Origin: Prevotellaceae bacterium UBA1716
GTDB lineage: Bacteria; Bacteroidota; Bacteroidia; Bacteroidales; Bacteroidaceae
Direction of reading: 5' to 3'
DNA: 26,668 nt
Assembly (NCBI GenBank): GCA_002317225.1
Contig: DCIW01000117.1
Location: 1 to 26,668 of the forward strand
Of the stretch, positions 7,743-15,632 are shown in pieces (within the stretch, counting starts at the first letter, position 1; each line of letters starts with the position of its first letter). A program made the position numbers and the translations under genes. The notes under the pieces are model-generated. The model made no database searches. It was not told the DNA's origin and saw only the letters and a list, made by a program, of their open reading frames with translations.

Positions 7743-8462
7743 ATGGAAAGTTTCAAAGTAGTTATAGTAGAGGATGTTAAACTCGAATTAAAAGGTACGG
7801 AACAGATTTTCCGTAACGAAATACCTGAGGCAGAGATTATCGGAACTGCACAGAATGAAACTGAGCTTTGGCGATTGCTCAACAGCAATCTGCCCGACCT
7901 TGTTCTTCTTGATCTCGGTCTTGGAGGCTCGACAACTGTGGGTGTTGATATCTGTCGCACGCTTCGCAAGCGTTACCCACAAGTACATGTCCTCATCTTT
8001 ACAGGTGAGATTCTCAACGAGAAGCTTTGGGTGGATGTTCTTGATGCTGGTGCTGACGGCATCTGTCTAAAGAGCGGTGAACTCTTGACAAAGAATGAGG
8101 TTATGTCTGTAATGGATGGTAAGAAACTTGTATTCAACCAACCAATCCTTGAGAAAATTCTCCAGCGTTTCCGCCAGTCTGTGCTTAACGACACAAAGCG
8201 TCAGGAGGCTTTCCTCGACTATGATATCGATGAGTATGACGAGCGTCTACTCCGCCATCTCGCACTTGGTTACACTAAGGACATGATTGCTAACCTCCGT
8301 ACTATGCCATTCGGAGTTAAGAGCATCGAAAAGCGTCAGAATGATCTCGTGGCACGTCTCTTCGGTTCGGAACGTACTGGTATCAATGCCACTCGTCTTG
8401 TCACTCGTGCTTTCGAGCTCCGAATCCTCGATATCGACAATCTTGAGGCAGACGAAAACTAA
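7743..8462 (+). CDS. Response regulator with LuxR/NarL-type DNA-binding domain
   Basis: A cytoplasmic two-component output protein of 239 residues. The receiver domain (about 1-125) shows acidic pocket residues Glu10/Asp11, the phospho-acceptor Asp57 in LVLLDLGL, Thr87 and the conserved Lys110. The C-terminal part (about 155-235) matches a four-helix LuxR-type HTH: DERLLRHLALGYTKDMIA, then VKSIEKRQNDLVARL in place of the recognition helix. It directly follows the tandem kinase (21-base gap, same strand) and is the obvious phosphorylation partner. Target genes are not evident; the co-directional membrane protein downstream is one candidate. No separate promoter box was seen. Confidence 0.93.
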   Translation: MESFKVVIVEDVKLELKGTEQIFRNEIPEAEIIGTAQNETELWRLLNSNLPDLVLLDLGLGGSTTVGVDICRTLRKRYPQVHVLIFTGEILNEKLWVDVLDAGADGICLKSGELLTKNEVMSVMDGKKLVFNQPILEKILQRFRQSVLNDTKRQEAFLDYDIDEYDERLLRHLALGYTKDMIANLRTMPFGVKSIEKRQNDLVARLFGSERTGINATRLVTRAFELRILDIDNLEADEN

Positions 8463-8516
8463 TACACAATATTTTTTCTTCAATACTTAACCCTCAACTA
8501 TCAACTCTCAAGCCAA

Positions 8517-9179
8517 TTGAAGACCTTCGCTCGCATATATCTTATCATTACGCTTATACTTCTACCTGTAGTCATATTGGCGACATGGGTGGTGGGTGCG
8601 TATAATGATAATGTTCGCAGCCTCCTCGACACGGAAGGAATACGTTGGGGAGTTACCCATATCTTGGCTAACTTCTCACGTATACCTCTTGCCACCATAC
8701 TTTTGATTCTTGTTACCGTGAGTGTGGTGCTTGAGTCGGGATGGCTATGTTGGTTGTCGCCAAAGAATCATCCATTGATGCTCAAACAGTTGCGAGCATA
8801 TACCTACACCAACCTTCTGCTTGTTGTTATAGCTGTATTTGTAGCATGTCTTCTGTTAGTACCCGGCTCGCCTTTCCTCAATGCTTTTGGCAGTTTTGAG
8901 CATTCACCATTGCTTAAGGGATGGTTCCCGTTACTTTCTCTCCTAATTATTTTGTTGGCAAATCTATATGGCTATCTCTCTGGGCATCTGACTACGTCTG
9001 CAGATTTTGCTTTTGCACATACTCGTCTTCTGCGTCAACTCGCTCCTGGTTTTGTAACTCTTTTCGTTGTTGCACAAATCGGTGGCTGTCTTGACTACTC
9101 GCATTTGATAACATTTTCCTATCCTGATACCGATAAGATTATTATGCTGGTTCTTATCGTTCTATGTTTCGTGAGATAA
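8517..9179 (+). CDS. Short multi-pass membrane protein resembling the N-terminal part of AbgT transporters
   Basis: A 220-residue very hydrophobic protein with about five to six membrane spans. The segment around residues 35-75 (RSLLDTEGIRW..HILANF..IPLATILLI) resembles the start of AbgT/YdaH p-aminobenzoyl-glutamate-type transporters, which are about 500 residues. This may be a shortened paralogue, and it lacks the later transport half. The resemblance is by eye and modest. The start is a TTG at 8517: no in-frame ATG lies upstream before the regulator's stop codon, which is in the same frame, and the first internal ATG would remove two spans. It is the last gene of the kinase-regulator unit (54-base gap) and is followed at once by a terminator. 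Confidence 0.72.
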   Translation: MKTFARIYLIITLILLPVVILATWVVGAYNDNVRSLLDTEGIRWGVTHILANFSRIPLATILLILVTVSVVLESGWLCWLSPKNHPLMLKQLRAYTYTNLLLVVIAVFVACLLLVPGSPFLNAFGSFEHSPLLKGWFPLLSLLIILLANLYGYLSGHLTTSADFAFAHTRLLRQLAPGFVTLFVVAQIGGCLDYSHLITFSYPDTDKIIMLVLIVLCFVR

Positions 9180-9180
9180 C

Positions 9181-9218
9181 AAAAAGGCAAGCAACGAATA
9201 TCGCGGCTTGCCTTTTTT
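9181..9218. terminator. Strong bidirectional terminator
   Basis: A perfect 12-bp inverted repeat (9181-9192 with 9206-9217) has an A run on the left arm and a T run on the right arm, so each strand has a stem followed by U residues. It sits one base after the plus-strand membrane-protein stop codon and 24 bases after the minus-strand amylase stop codon, serving both convergent units. Confidence 0.9.
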
Positions 9219-9241
9219 AGTTTATGTCTTCTTTGTGATAA

Positions 9242-10936
9242 TTATAGTTTCCACTTCAATACCTTTGCATTGTATGCTGGCACTTCTGTGTCGATTGTGC
9301 CGTCTGGGATGAGGGCATGCTTTTCTTTCTTGCCTGTAAGGAGGTCTACGCACTGCTTTGGTTTCGTGTGGGTTGGAATCTCAAACCACTCGTATGCATG
9401 GGCAGGAAGCTTGATTGAGGCAGGGAGATCTGTGTCAGAGAAGTTTGCAACAACGAGGGTCATATCCTTGTCTTTCTTTCGGAGGAAGGCATATAACTTG
9501 TTGGTATCCATTCGCTCGTTATCGTAGTTGACATACATGACATCGTAGAACATGCCTTCGCGAAGTGAGGTCTCGCTGTTGGCAAGATTAAGAATTGTCG
9601 TATAGAATGTTTGGAGTTTCTTTTCTTCGTTTGTGAGAAGACTTCCATTGAACTTGCCTCCATTTCTCCATCTGCGTATAGAGTCGACAGTCCAATAGTC
9701 GAAGATGGTAGTGCGTCCGTCACGACCGCTGAAACCTTCTTCATCCATACCTTTCTCACCGAGTTCCTGACCGAAATAGACCATCATTGGATTGCTGTTC
9801 ATGAAGGTGCTCACTACGAGTGCAGGTTTTCCCTTAAGCGCATCGCCCGCAAAGAACTCAGACGCTATACGTTGCTCATCGTGATTCTCGAGGAAGTTGA
9901 GCATGTGGTCCTTGATGTCGTCCACGCTCTGCCATTCGCCTGTAATACTGCTTGCAGATGCTCCCGCCATTACGTTGCGAAGGGTATCATAGAGCCCGAC
10001 TTTGTCGTATAGATAGTCGAAGTGGCCGCGATAGATGTAATTGCGATATTCATGTGGGTTATAAACCTCTGCAATGAAGATTATATTTGGATATTTTGCC
10101 TTAACGAGAGGAATTGCCCATCCCCAGAAGTCGCATGGTACCATCTCTGCCATATCACAACGGAAACCGTCAATGCCCTTACTTGCCCAGAAAAGGAGTA
10201 TGTCTCTCATCTTGACCCATGTGGATGGGGTAGAAGGGGAGAATACAAGTTGGCGACTGCCTTGGTAGTCAACACCATAATTGAGTTTTACGGTTTCGTA
10301 CCAGTCATTCTGGCTTGCCCAATTGCTGAAGCAATCGTTACCGGTCACTTTTGCTGGTGCTTCTATATAGTCGCCCATCTTCTCGTCGTGAAGGTGGAAG
10401 TTGGTTGCAAACTGGGTATTTGGAATGTAGTAGAAGTTGTTGTTAAGTGAAAATGCCCAGTTTGGGTTGTCACCTTCACCTAAATCTTCTACTCCTTTTG
10501 GTTTTGCGTCTGAATGATACTGACGTGCAACGTGATTTGGTACGAAATCGATTATCATCTTGAGGCCTGACTTGTGTGTGCGGGAAACAAGATTATCAAA
10601 CTCCTTCATACGGTTTGGTACTTTAGTTGCAAGGTCAGGGTCGATGTCGTAGTAGTCCTTGATGGCATATGGACTACCGGCATTACCTTTCACAACGGCA
10701 GGATGATCCTTACGAATACCATACTCTGTATAGTCTGTCTTTGTCGCATGTTCAATTATGCCTGTGTACCAGATGTGGGTTGCGCCAAGTTTCTTCACCT
10801 CGGCAAGTGCTGCCGCTGTGAAGTCTGCCATCTTTCCGCATCCGTTCTGTTCCTTTAAACCATTATTCACACACTTCTTTGAATTTGCTCCAAAGAGGCG
10901 TGTGAATACTTGGTAGATTACTATTTTATCTGTCAT
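9242..10936 (-). CDS. Cytoplasmic GH13 alpha-amylase-family glycoside hydrolase
   Basis: A retaining alpha-glucan hydrolase or related GH13 enzyme of 564 residues. All four family regions are visible: I DFVPNHV (130-136), II GFRCDMAE with nucleophile Asp261, III FIAEVYN with acid/base Glu290, and IV LENHDEQR with Asp353. A C-terminal beta domain ends the protein. There is no signal peptide, so it acts in the cytoplasm, probably on maltodextrins or glycogen rather than on extracellular starch; substrate is inferred. Its ATG lies only three bases after the fabD stop (TAA GGA ATG), so it is translated from the fabD message and shares its promoter. The bidirectional terminator closes the unit. 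Confidence 0.93.
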   Translation of the reverse strand: MTDKIVIYQVFTRLFGANSKKCVNNGLKEQNGCGKMADFTAAALAEVKKLGATHIWYTGIIEHATKTDYTEYGIRKDHPAVVKGNAGSPYAIKDYYDIDPDLATKVPNRMKEFDNLVSRTHKSGLKMIIDFVPNHVARQYHSDAKPKGVEDLGEGDNPNWAFSLNNNFYYIPNTQFATNFHLHDEKMGDYIEAPAKVTGNDCFSNWASQNDWYETVKLNYGVDYQGSRQLVFSPSTPSTWVKMRDILLFWASKGIDGFRCDMAEMVPCDFWGWAIPLVKAKYPNIIFIAEVYNPHEYRNYIYRGHFDYLYDKVGLYDTLRNVMAGASASSITGEWQSVDDIKDHMLNFLENHDEQRIASEFFAGDALKGKPALVVSTFMNSNPMMVYFGQELGEKGMDEEGFSGRDGRTTIFDYWTVDSIRRWRNGGKFNGSLLTNEEKKLQTFYTTILNLANSETSLREGMFYDVMYVNYDNERMDTNKLYAFLRKKDKDMTLVVANFSDTDLPASIKLPAHAYEWFEIPTHTKPKQCVDLLTGKKEKHALIPDGTIDTEVPAYNAKVLKWKL

Positions 10937-10939
10937 TCC

Positions 10940-11827
10940 TTATGCGATTCCGTGAGCAGTTACGTTACGGTCAATTTTGGCAATCATTCCCTGAAGTGCT
11001 TTACCTGGACCACACTCTGTGAAGTCTGTAGCACCAGCAGCAATCATGTTCTGAACTTCGTAAGTCCACTTAACTGGTGCTGTGAGCTGAGCGATAAGGT
11101 TCTGCTTGATTTCTTCTGGGTTAGTATGTGCCTGTGCATCTACATTCTGATATACTGGGCACTTTGGCTCTGCAAATGTGGTTGCCTCGATTGCTGCCTG
11201 AAGTTCATCCTTTGCTGGCTGCATGAGTGGAGAGTGGAATGCACCACCTACTGGGAGTGGGAGAGCACGCTTTGCACCTGCTGCCTTCATAGCTTCGCAT
11301 GCTTCAGCGATAGCCTCATTATTACCTGAGATAACAAGCTGACCTGGGTTATTGTAGTTTGCTGGAACAACAACATAACCAGGTTTGTTAATGCTTGCAC
11401 ATACTTCTTCAATCTTCTCATCTGAAAGACCGATGATAGCAGCCATAGTTGATGGAGCTGCCTCACATGCCTTCTGCATAGCTTGAGCACGCTGAGAAAC
11501 GAGCTTGAGACCATCCTCGAATGAGAGTGCTCCTGCTGCAACGAGAGCGGAGAATTCGCCAAGTGAGTGACCACCTACCATATCTGGTTGGAATGCATCA
11601 CCCATACAGATTGCAGAGATTACAGAATGAAGGAATACGGCAGGCTGAGTAACCTTTGTCTGCTTAAGTTCTTCTGCTGTTCCTTCGAACATTATCTTTG
11701 TGATTTCAAAACCAAGGATTTCATTTGCCTTGTCGAAAAGTTCCTTTGCTACTGGATTTGATTCATAAAGGTCTTTGCCCATTCCTGAGAATTGAGCACC
11801 CTGACCAGGGAAAACGAATGCTTTCAT
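10940..11827 (-). CDS. fabD: Malonyl-CoA:acyl-carrier-protein transacylase
   Basis: Transfers malonyl groups from CoA to ACP to start fatty-acid elongation; cytoplasmic. The 295-residue length is normal. Motifs: GQGAQ at 8-12 (oxyanion region), GGHSLGE with the nucleophile Ser88, Arg113 in SQRAQAM for malonate binding, and GAFHSPLM with catalytic His198. The ATG has a -7 promoter box about 76 bases upstream, after the rplT terminator. It heads a two-gene operon with the amylase. No other fatty-acid synthesis gene is nearby. Confidence 0.96.
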   Translation of the reverse strand: MKAFVFPGQGAQFSGMGKDLYESNPVAKELFDKANEILGFEITKIMFEGTAEELKQTKVTQPAVFLHSVISAICMGDAFQPDMVGGHSLGEFSALVAAGALSFEDGLKLVSQRAQAMQKACEAAPSTMAAIIGLSDEKIEEVCASINKPGYVVVPANYNNPGQLVISGNNEAIAEACEAMKAAGAKRALPLPVGGAFHSPLMQPAKDELQAAIEATTFAEPKCPVYQNVDAQAHTNPEEIKQNLIAQLTAPVKWTYEVQNMIAAGATDFTECGPGKALQGMIAKIDRNVTAHGIA

Positions 11828-11902
11828 TTGTTGTAATATGTTTTTGATTTGTTTTTACCTTAATTAATATGAATTAGAATATTGTGTATTTCTAAATCGA
11901 TG

Positions 11903-11910
11903 CAAAGTTA
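11903..11910 (-). promoter_or_regulatory. -7 promoter element for fabD-amylase
   Basis: The minus strand reads TAACTTTG followed by CA, an exact -7 match. A TTTC at 11931-11934 on the minus strand, 20 bases farther upstream, matches three of four bases of the -33 element. It lies between the rplT terminator and fabD. Confidence 0.6.
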
Positions 11911-11940
11911 CGCATTTTTACTTAGATAAAGAAATAAAAC

Positions 11941-11976
11941 AAGAAAAAAGCACCTTCCCCATAGGAAAGATGCTTT
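11941..11976 (-). terminator. Terminator of the infC-rpmI-rplT unit
   Basis: AAAGCA (11947-11952) pairs with TGCTTT (11971-11976). The stem continues with a mismatch and a bulged A through CTT/AAG and CC/GG to a CCATA loop. On the minus strand the hairpin is followed by six T residues (complement of 11944-11949). It lies 20 bases past the rplT stop codon. Confidence 0.8.
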
Positions 11977-11996
11977 ATCTTAGTAAGTAATGTTGT

Positions 11997-12341
11997 TTAC
12001 TTTACCTTCTCAACGATAGCCTTGAATGCCTCTGCGTTGTTAACTGCGAGGTAAGCAAGAGTCTTGCGGTTGATTTCGATGCCTGCCTTGTGGAGAGCAC
12101 CCATAAGCTGTGAATAAGACATACCCTCGAGACGAGCAGCAGCGTTGATACGCTGGATCCAGAGAGAACGGAATTCACGCTTCTTGCGACGACGGTCTGC
12201 AAATGCGTATGTGAGACCCTTTTCGTAGGCGTTTTTAGCAACGGTCCAAACGTTCTTACGAGCTCCGAACTGACCCTTTACGCGCTTCAAAATCTTCTTA
12301 CGACGAGCACGTGATGCAACATGATTTACTGATCTTGGCAT
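11997..12341 (-). CDS. rplT: 50S ribosomal protein L20
   Basis: A basic 114-residue protein that binds 23S rRNA early in large-subunit assembly. The start MPRSVNHVASRARRKKILKRVKG and the later KRKREFRSLWIQRINAA-type segment (here RRKKREFRSLWIQRINAAAR) are diagnostic. In other bacteria L20 also represses its own operon. It is the last gene of infC-rpmI-rplT, 120 bases after rpmI. That gap contains a short GCGAA/TTCGC hairpin (12369-12383), too small to call a regulatory element. Confidence 0.98.
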   Translation of the reverse strand: MPRSVNHVASRARRKKILKRVKGQFGARKNVWTVAKNAYEKGLTYAFADRRRKKREFRSLWIQRINAAARLEGMSYSQLMGALHKAGIEINRKTLAYLAVNNAEAFKAIVEKVK

Positions 12342-12461
12342 AATTTTTCTTTTTTTTGAATGTTAGCGGCGAACTCTTTTCGCTCTTTGGTGCTAAATCA
12401 TTCGGTTAAACTTTAAGTTAAATCTTACTGAATTTGTTTGTTCTCGCGAACGATGGATTGA

Positions 12462-12659
12462 TTAGCGGAGGCAGAGAAGGTCACGAACCTGCTTTACGTT
12501 AGCTGATACTACGATTGTACTGTGGTCGAGGTTTCTCTTCTGCTTCTTAGTCTTCTTTGTCAAGATGTGACTGTGGTAAGCATGCTGACGCTTGATCTTT
12601 CCTGTACCAGTAAGCTTGAAACGCTTCTTTGAAGCGGAATTAGTTTTAACTTTTGGCAT
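12462..12659 (-). CDS. rpmI: 50S ribosomal protein L35
   Basis: A 65-residue very basic protein of the large ribosomal subunit. The start MPKVKTNSASKKRFKLTGTGKIKR and the later HILTKKTKKQKRNL segment are typical. It lies 104 bases downstream of infC in the conserved infC-rpmI-rplT order. Confidence 0.98.
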   Translation of the reverse strand: MPKVKTNSASKKRFKLTGTGKIKRQHAYHSHILTKKTKKQKRNLDHSTIVVSANVKQVRDLLCLR

Positions 12660-12763
12660 TTTTTTATAGTTTTAATTATTAATAATTTGTGGCAACGCAT
12701 ATACCAGGGCGTTACGCACTTTTATGTACTTCTTTTCCAGATAATCTGATCGAATTAGACAAT

Positions 12764-13444
12764 CTAGTCTTCAGCCTTTTCCGCAATCTTATCTGCAAGA
12801 CCCGCAAATGGGCTGTTTGGATTTGGACCTTCAGCCGCTTTTGCTGCTTTTGCTGCAGCCTTAGCTTCTGCTTCGGCAGCCTCATTGTCGCGCTTCTGCT
12901 GAGACTTCTTTGGTTGTCCGGCCTTCTTTGGAGCGAGGGTGAGGAACATCTTCTTGCCTTCGAGTGATGGCATGCTCTCTACCTTTGCAAGTTCTTCGAG
13001 GTCGTTTGCGAAACGGAGAAGAAGAACTTCTCCTTGTTCCTTGAAGACGATTGAACGTCCTTTGAAAAATACATATGCCTTAACCTTGTTTCCGTCAGAA
13101 AGGAATTCCTGAGCGTGCTTAAGTTTGAAAGCATAGTCGGCATCACCTGTCTGTGGTCCGAATCGGATTTCCTTAACTTCGACCTTCACCTGCTTGGCCT
13201 TCATTTCCTTCTGCTTCTTTTTCTGCTGATAAAGGAACTTAGAGTAGTCGATGAGTCGGCATACCGGTGGATTAGCATTTGGAGAGATTTCTACGAGGTC
13301 AACTTCTCTTTCTTCTGCCAAGCGAAGTGCATCGCGAGTTGGCATGACAGTTGATTCAATGTCGTCTCCGACAATTCTTACTTCGCGTACTCGAATCTGT
13401 TCGTTGATTCGGTACTGCTGTTGCTTTTTGTTGTCACCTTTCAT
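12764..13444 (-). CDS. infC: Translation initiation factor IF-3
   Basis: Binds the 30S subunit, checks start-codon/initiator-tRNA pairing and blocks premature 50S joining. Residues 1-175 hold the two IF-3 domains: N-domain YRINEQIRVREVRIVG and the LVEISPNANPPVCRLIDYSKF segment, a Lys-rich linker (QKKKQKEMKAKQVKVEVKE), and the C-domain IRFGPQTGDADYAFKLKHA. The 226-residue length exceeds the usual 170-180 because of an added Lys/Ala/Glu-rich tail of about 50 residues ending in IAEKAED. The ATG is followed by a polar MKGDNKKQQQ before the conserved start of the fold, so the start is reasonable. A promoter and a structured 115-base leader precede it. Confidence 0.96.
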   Translation of the reverse strand: MKGDNKKQQQYRINEQIRVREVRIVGDDIESTVMPTRDALRLAEEREVDLVEISPNANPPVCRLIDYSKFLYQQKKKQKEMKAKQVKVEVKEIRFGPQTGDADYAFKLKHAQEFLSDGNKVKAYVFFKGRSIVFKEQGEVLLLRFANDLEELAKVESMPSLEGKKMFLTLAPKKAGQPKKSQQKRDNEAAEAEAKAAAKAAKAAEGPNPNSPFAGLADKIAEKAED

Positions 13445-13498
13445 TAAATGTGGCTTGCTTTTTCCGGTATGTTTTTGTTAAGTTTATTTTTGTTATTG

Positions 13499-13547
13499 CC
13501 TAGAATAACTAGAGGCTCTAGGATTACTAGGACCTCCAGTTAACTGG
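13499..13547 (-). promoter_or_regulatory. Structured leader of infC with two competing hairpins
   Basis: Between the thrS stop and the infC ATG lie several inverted repeats. GAGGCTCTAG (13512-13521) pairs with CTAGGACCTC (13527-13536) over ten positions with one mismatch and one G-U. TCTAGG (13517-13522) is also a perfect complement of CCTAGA (13499-13504), so the same segment can join either partner. CCAGTTAACTGG (13536-13547) is a perfect 12-bp palindrome. With the promoter box at 13568-13575 this would all be in the infC 5' leader. Regulatory function, for instance control by a ribosomal protein, is inference. Confidence 0.45.
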
Positions 13548-13567
13548 TTTTTATTCTAAATCGACTG

Positions 13568-13575
13568 CAAAGTTA
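13568..13575 (-). promoter_or_regulatory. -7 promoter element for infC-rpmI-rplT, overlapping the thrS stop
   Basis: The minus strand reads TAACTTTG followed by CA, an exact -7 match. Its TAA is the thrS stop codon. Transcription from it would begin near 13561 and give an infC leader of roughly 115 bases. Confidence 0.5.
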
Positions 13576-15516
13576 GAAATTTTCCGTCATTTGACGAACT
13601 TCTTCGTTGATTTTCTTTGCAAAATCTTCAATTTTCATTGTTTCTTGGCTCTGAGTACCCTGTTTTCTGACGTTTACAGTACAATCAGCGACTTCTTTTT
13701 CACCAACGATGAGCATGTATGGGATATGCTTGATTTCGTTGTCGCGAATCTTTCGACCAATCTTTTCGTTTCGGTCGTCAACGATTGTGCGAACATCCTG
13801 AGCGTTGAGTGTCTCTGCCACCTTCTGTGCGTATTCGTTGAATTTCTCTGAGATAGGGAGGACAACAACCTGATCTGGAATGAGCCAGAGTGGGAAACGA
13901 CCTGCTGTGTGCTCGATGAGAACGGCAATGAAACGCTCCATTGAACCGAATGGTGCACGGTGAATCATAACTGGACGATGCTTCTGATTGTCTGCACCTG
14001 TATATTCGAGTTGGAAACGCTCTGGGAGATTGTAGTCAACCTGAATTGTACCAAGCTGCCAACGGCGGCCAAGTGCGTCCTTAATCATGAAGTCAAGTTT
14101 TGGGCCATAGAATGCTGCCTCTCCAAGTTCTGTGCGAGTAGGGAGTCCCTTTTCTGCACATGCTTCGATGATTGCGTTCTGTGCCTCTTCCCATACTTCA
14201 TCAGTACCGATATACTTTGTCTTGTTCTCTGGATCGCGAAGTGAAATCTGTGCTTCAAAATCCTTGAAGTCGAGTGCCTTGAAGATGATATTGATGATGT
14301 CCATTACACGAAGGAACTCATCCTTAACCTGGTCTGGGCGGCAGAAGATGTGGGCATCATCCTGAGTGAACGAGCGAACACGAGTAAGACCATGAAGCTC
14401 ACCAGACTGCTCATAGCGATAAACTGTACCAAATTCTGCACAACGGAATGGGAGATCCTTGTATGAACGTGGAGTACATGCGAAGATTTCACAGTGGTGA
14501 GGGCAGTTCATTGGTTTGAGGAGGTATTCCTCACCTTCTTCTGGAGTCTGGATTGGTTGGAAAGAATCCTTACCATAGTGATCCCAGTGGCCTGAAGTGA
14601 CATAGAGGTTCTTACCACCGATATGTGGAGTCATTACTTCTTGATAACCATAACGCTTCTGAATCTTGCGAAGGAAGTCCTGAAGACGTATGCGAACAGC
14701 AGTTCCCTTAGGAAGCCACATAGGAAGACCCTTACCTACACGCTCAGAGAACATGAAGAGCTCCATTTCCTTACCGATCTTGCGGTGGTCACGCTTCTTA
14801 GCTTCTTCGAGCGCTACGAGATATTCGTCGAGCATCTTCTTCTTTGGGAATGAAATACCGTAGATACGAGTCATCATAGGACGCTTCTCGTCACCACGCC
14901 AGTATGCAGCAGCGAGCGAAAGGAGTTTGAATGCCTTGATTGGTGCTGTTGAAACGAGGTGTGGACCCTTACAAAGGTCGATATAGTTGCCCTGAGTATA
15001 GGTTGTGATATGACCGTCTTCAAGTTCTGCAATGAGTTCGTTTTTATAAGTCTGTCCCTTTGAAGCGAAGAGTTCCATAACGTCTGCCTTTGCGATGTCT
15101 TTGCGGATGAGCTCTTCCTTCTTCTGCTGGAGTTCCTGCATCTTTTTCTCAATCTTAGGGAAGTCAGAATCAGAGAACTTCACGCCCTCAGGTGGCATTA
15201 CGTCATAGTAGAATCCGTTTTCGATAGCAGGACCGATACCGAACTGGGTTCCAGGCCAAAGTTCTTCGATTGCTTCTGCCATAAGGTGAGCAGATGTGTG
15301 CCAGAAAGCGTGCTTGCCTTCTGCATCATCAAACTTGTAGAGAGCGATTGTTGCGTCCTCATTTATAGGACGATTAAGTTCTGTTGTTTCGCCGTTTACA
15401 CCGCATGCTATCACGTCTTGTGCAAGACGAGAGCTGATGCTTTCGGCAATTTGAAGGCCAGTAACGCCATTTTCGTATTCACGTACTGATCCGTCAGGGA
15501 ATGTAATCTTAACCAT
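13573..15516 (-). CDS. thrS: Threonyl-tRNA synthetase
   Basis: Charges tRNA-Thr and edits mischarged Ser-tRNA; cytoplasmic class II synthetase of 647 residues. Order: TGS domain (1-60), editing domain with HTSAH (73-77) and the Cys182/His186 pair in DLCKGPHL, class II core with MNCPHH (336-341) holding a zinc-binding Cys338, motif 2 around YRYEQSGELHGLTRVRSFTQDDAHIF, motif 3 APFGSMERF, then an anticodon-binding domain. No catalytic feature is missing. It has its own promoter box with a small hairpin at the expected 5' end of the mRNA, and is followed by infC. Confidence 0.98.
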   Translation of the reverse strand: MVKITFPDGSVREYENGVTGLQIAESISSRLAQDVIACGVNGETTELNRPINEDATIALYKFDDAEGKHAFWHTSAHLMAEAIEELWPGTQFGIGPAIENGFYYDVMPPEGVKFSDSDFPKIEKKMQELQQKKEELIRKDIAKADVMELFASKGQTYKNELIAELEDGHITTYTQGNYIDLCKGPHLVSTAPIKAFKLLSLAAAYWRGDEKRPMMTRIYGISFPKKKMLDEYLVALEEAKKRDHRKIGKEMELFMFSERVGKGLPMWLPKGTAVRIRLQDFLRKIQKRYGYQEVMTPHIGGKNLYVTSGHWDHYGKDSFQPIQTPEEGEEYLLKPMNCPHHCEIFACTPRSYKDLPFRCAEFGTVYRYEQSGELHGLTRVRSFTQDDAHIFCRPDQVKDEFLRVMDIINIIFKALDFKDFEAQISLRDPENKTKYIGTDEVWEEAQNAIIEACAEKGLPTRTELGEAAFYGPKLDFMIKDALGRRWQLGTIQVDYNLPERFQLEYTGADNQKHRPVMIHRAPFGSMERFIAVLIEHTAGRFPLWLIPDQVVVLPISEKFNEYAQKVAETLNAQDVRTIVDDRNEKIGRKIRDNEIKHIPYMLIVGEKEVADCTVNVRKQGTQSQETMKIEDFAKKINEEVRQMTENF

Positions 15517-15560
15517 ATATGTGATTTTTGTTTAATTTCAGTATCTTTTATGTTTTCTTA

Positions 15561-15577
15561 AAATGGAAAGTCCATTT
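15561..15577 (-). promoter_or_regulatory. Small hairpin at the 5' end of the thrS message
   Basis: AAATGGA (15561-15567) and TCCATTT (15571-15577) form a perfect seven-bp stem with a three-base loop. It starts about six bases downstream of the -7 box, so it would sit at the extreme 5' end of the thrS RNA. It is too small for a T-box and may simply protect the message. Confidence 0.4.
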
Positions 15578-15582
15578 GAGTG

Positions 15583-15590
15583 CAAATTTA
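15583..15590 (-). promoter_or_regulatory. -7 promoter element for thrS
   Basis: The minus strand reads TAAATTTG followed by CA, an exact TAnnTTTG match 66 bases before the thrS ATG and 42 bases past the TPR-gene stop codon. Confidence 0.55.
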
Positions 15591-15632
15591 CTATTTCTTT
15601 TTGGGAAAGTTGTTATTTTTACACGAAAATCT

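Noticed and set aside
12365..12384. GCGAA/TTCGC hairpin before rplT
   Set aside because: Five bp with a five-base loop, expected often by chance; no context to support regulation.
12691..12715. AACGC/GCGTT stem between infC and rpmI
   Set aside because: Only five bp with mismatches on both sides; too weak to call an L20 leader without covariation.
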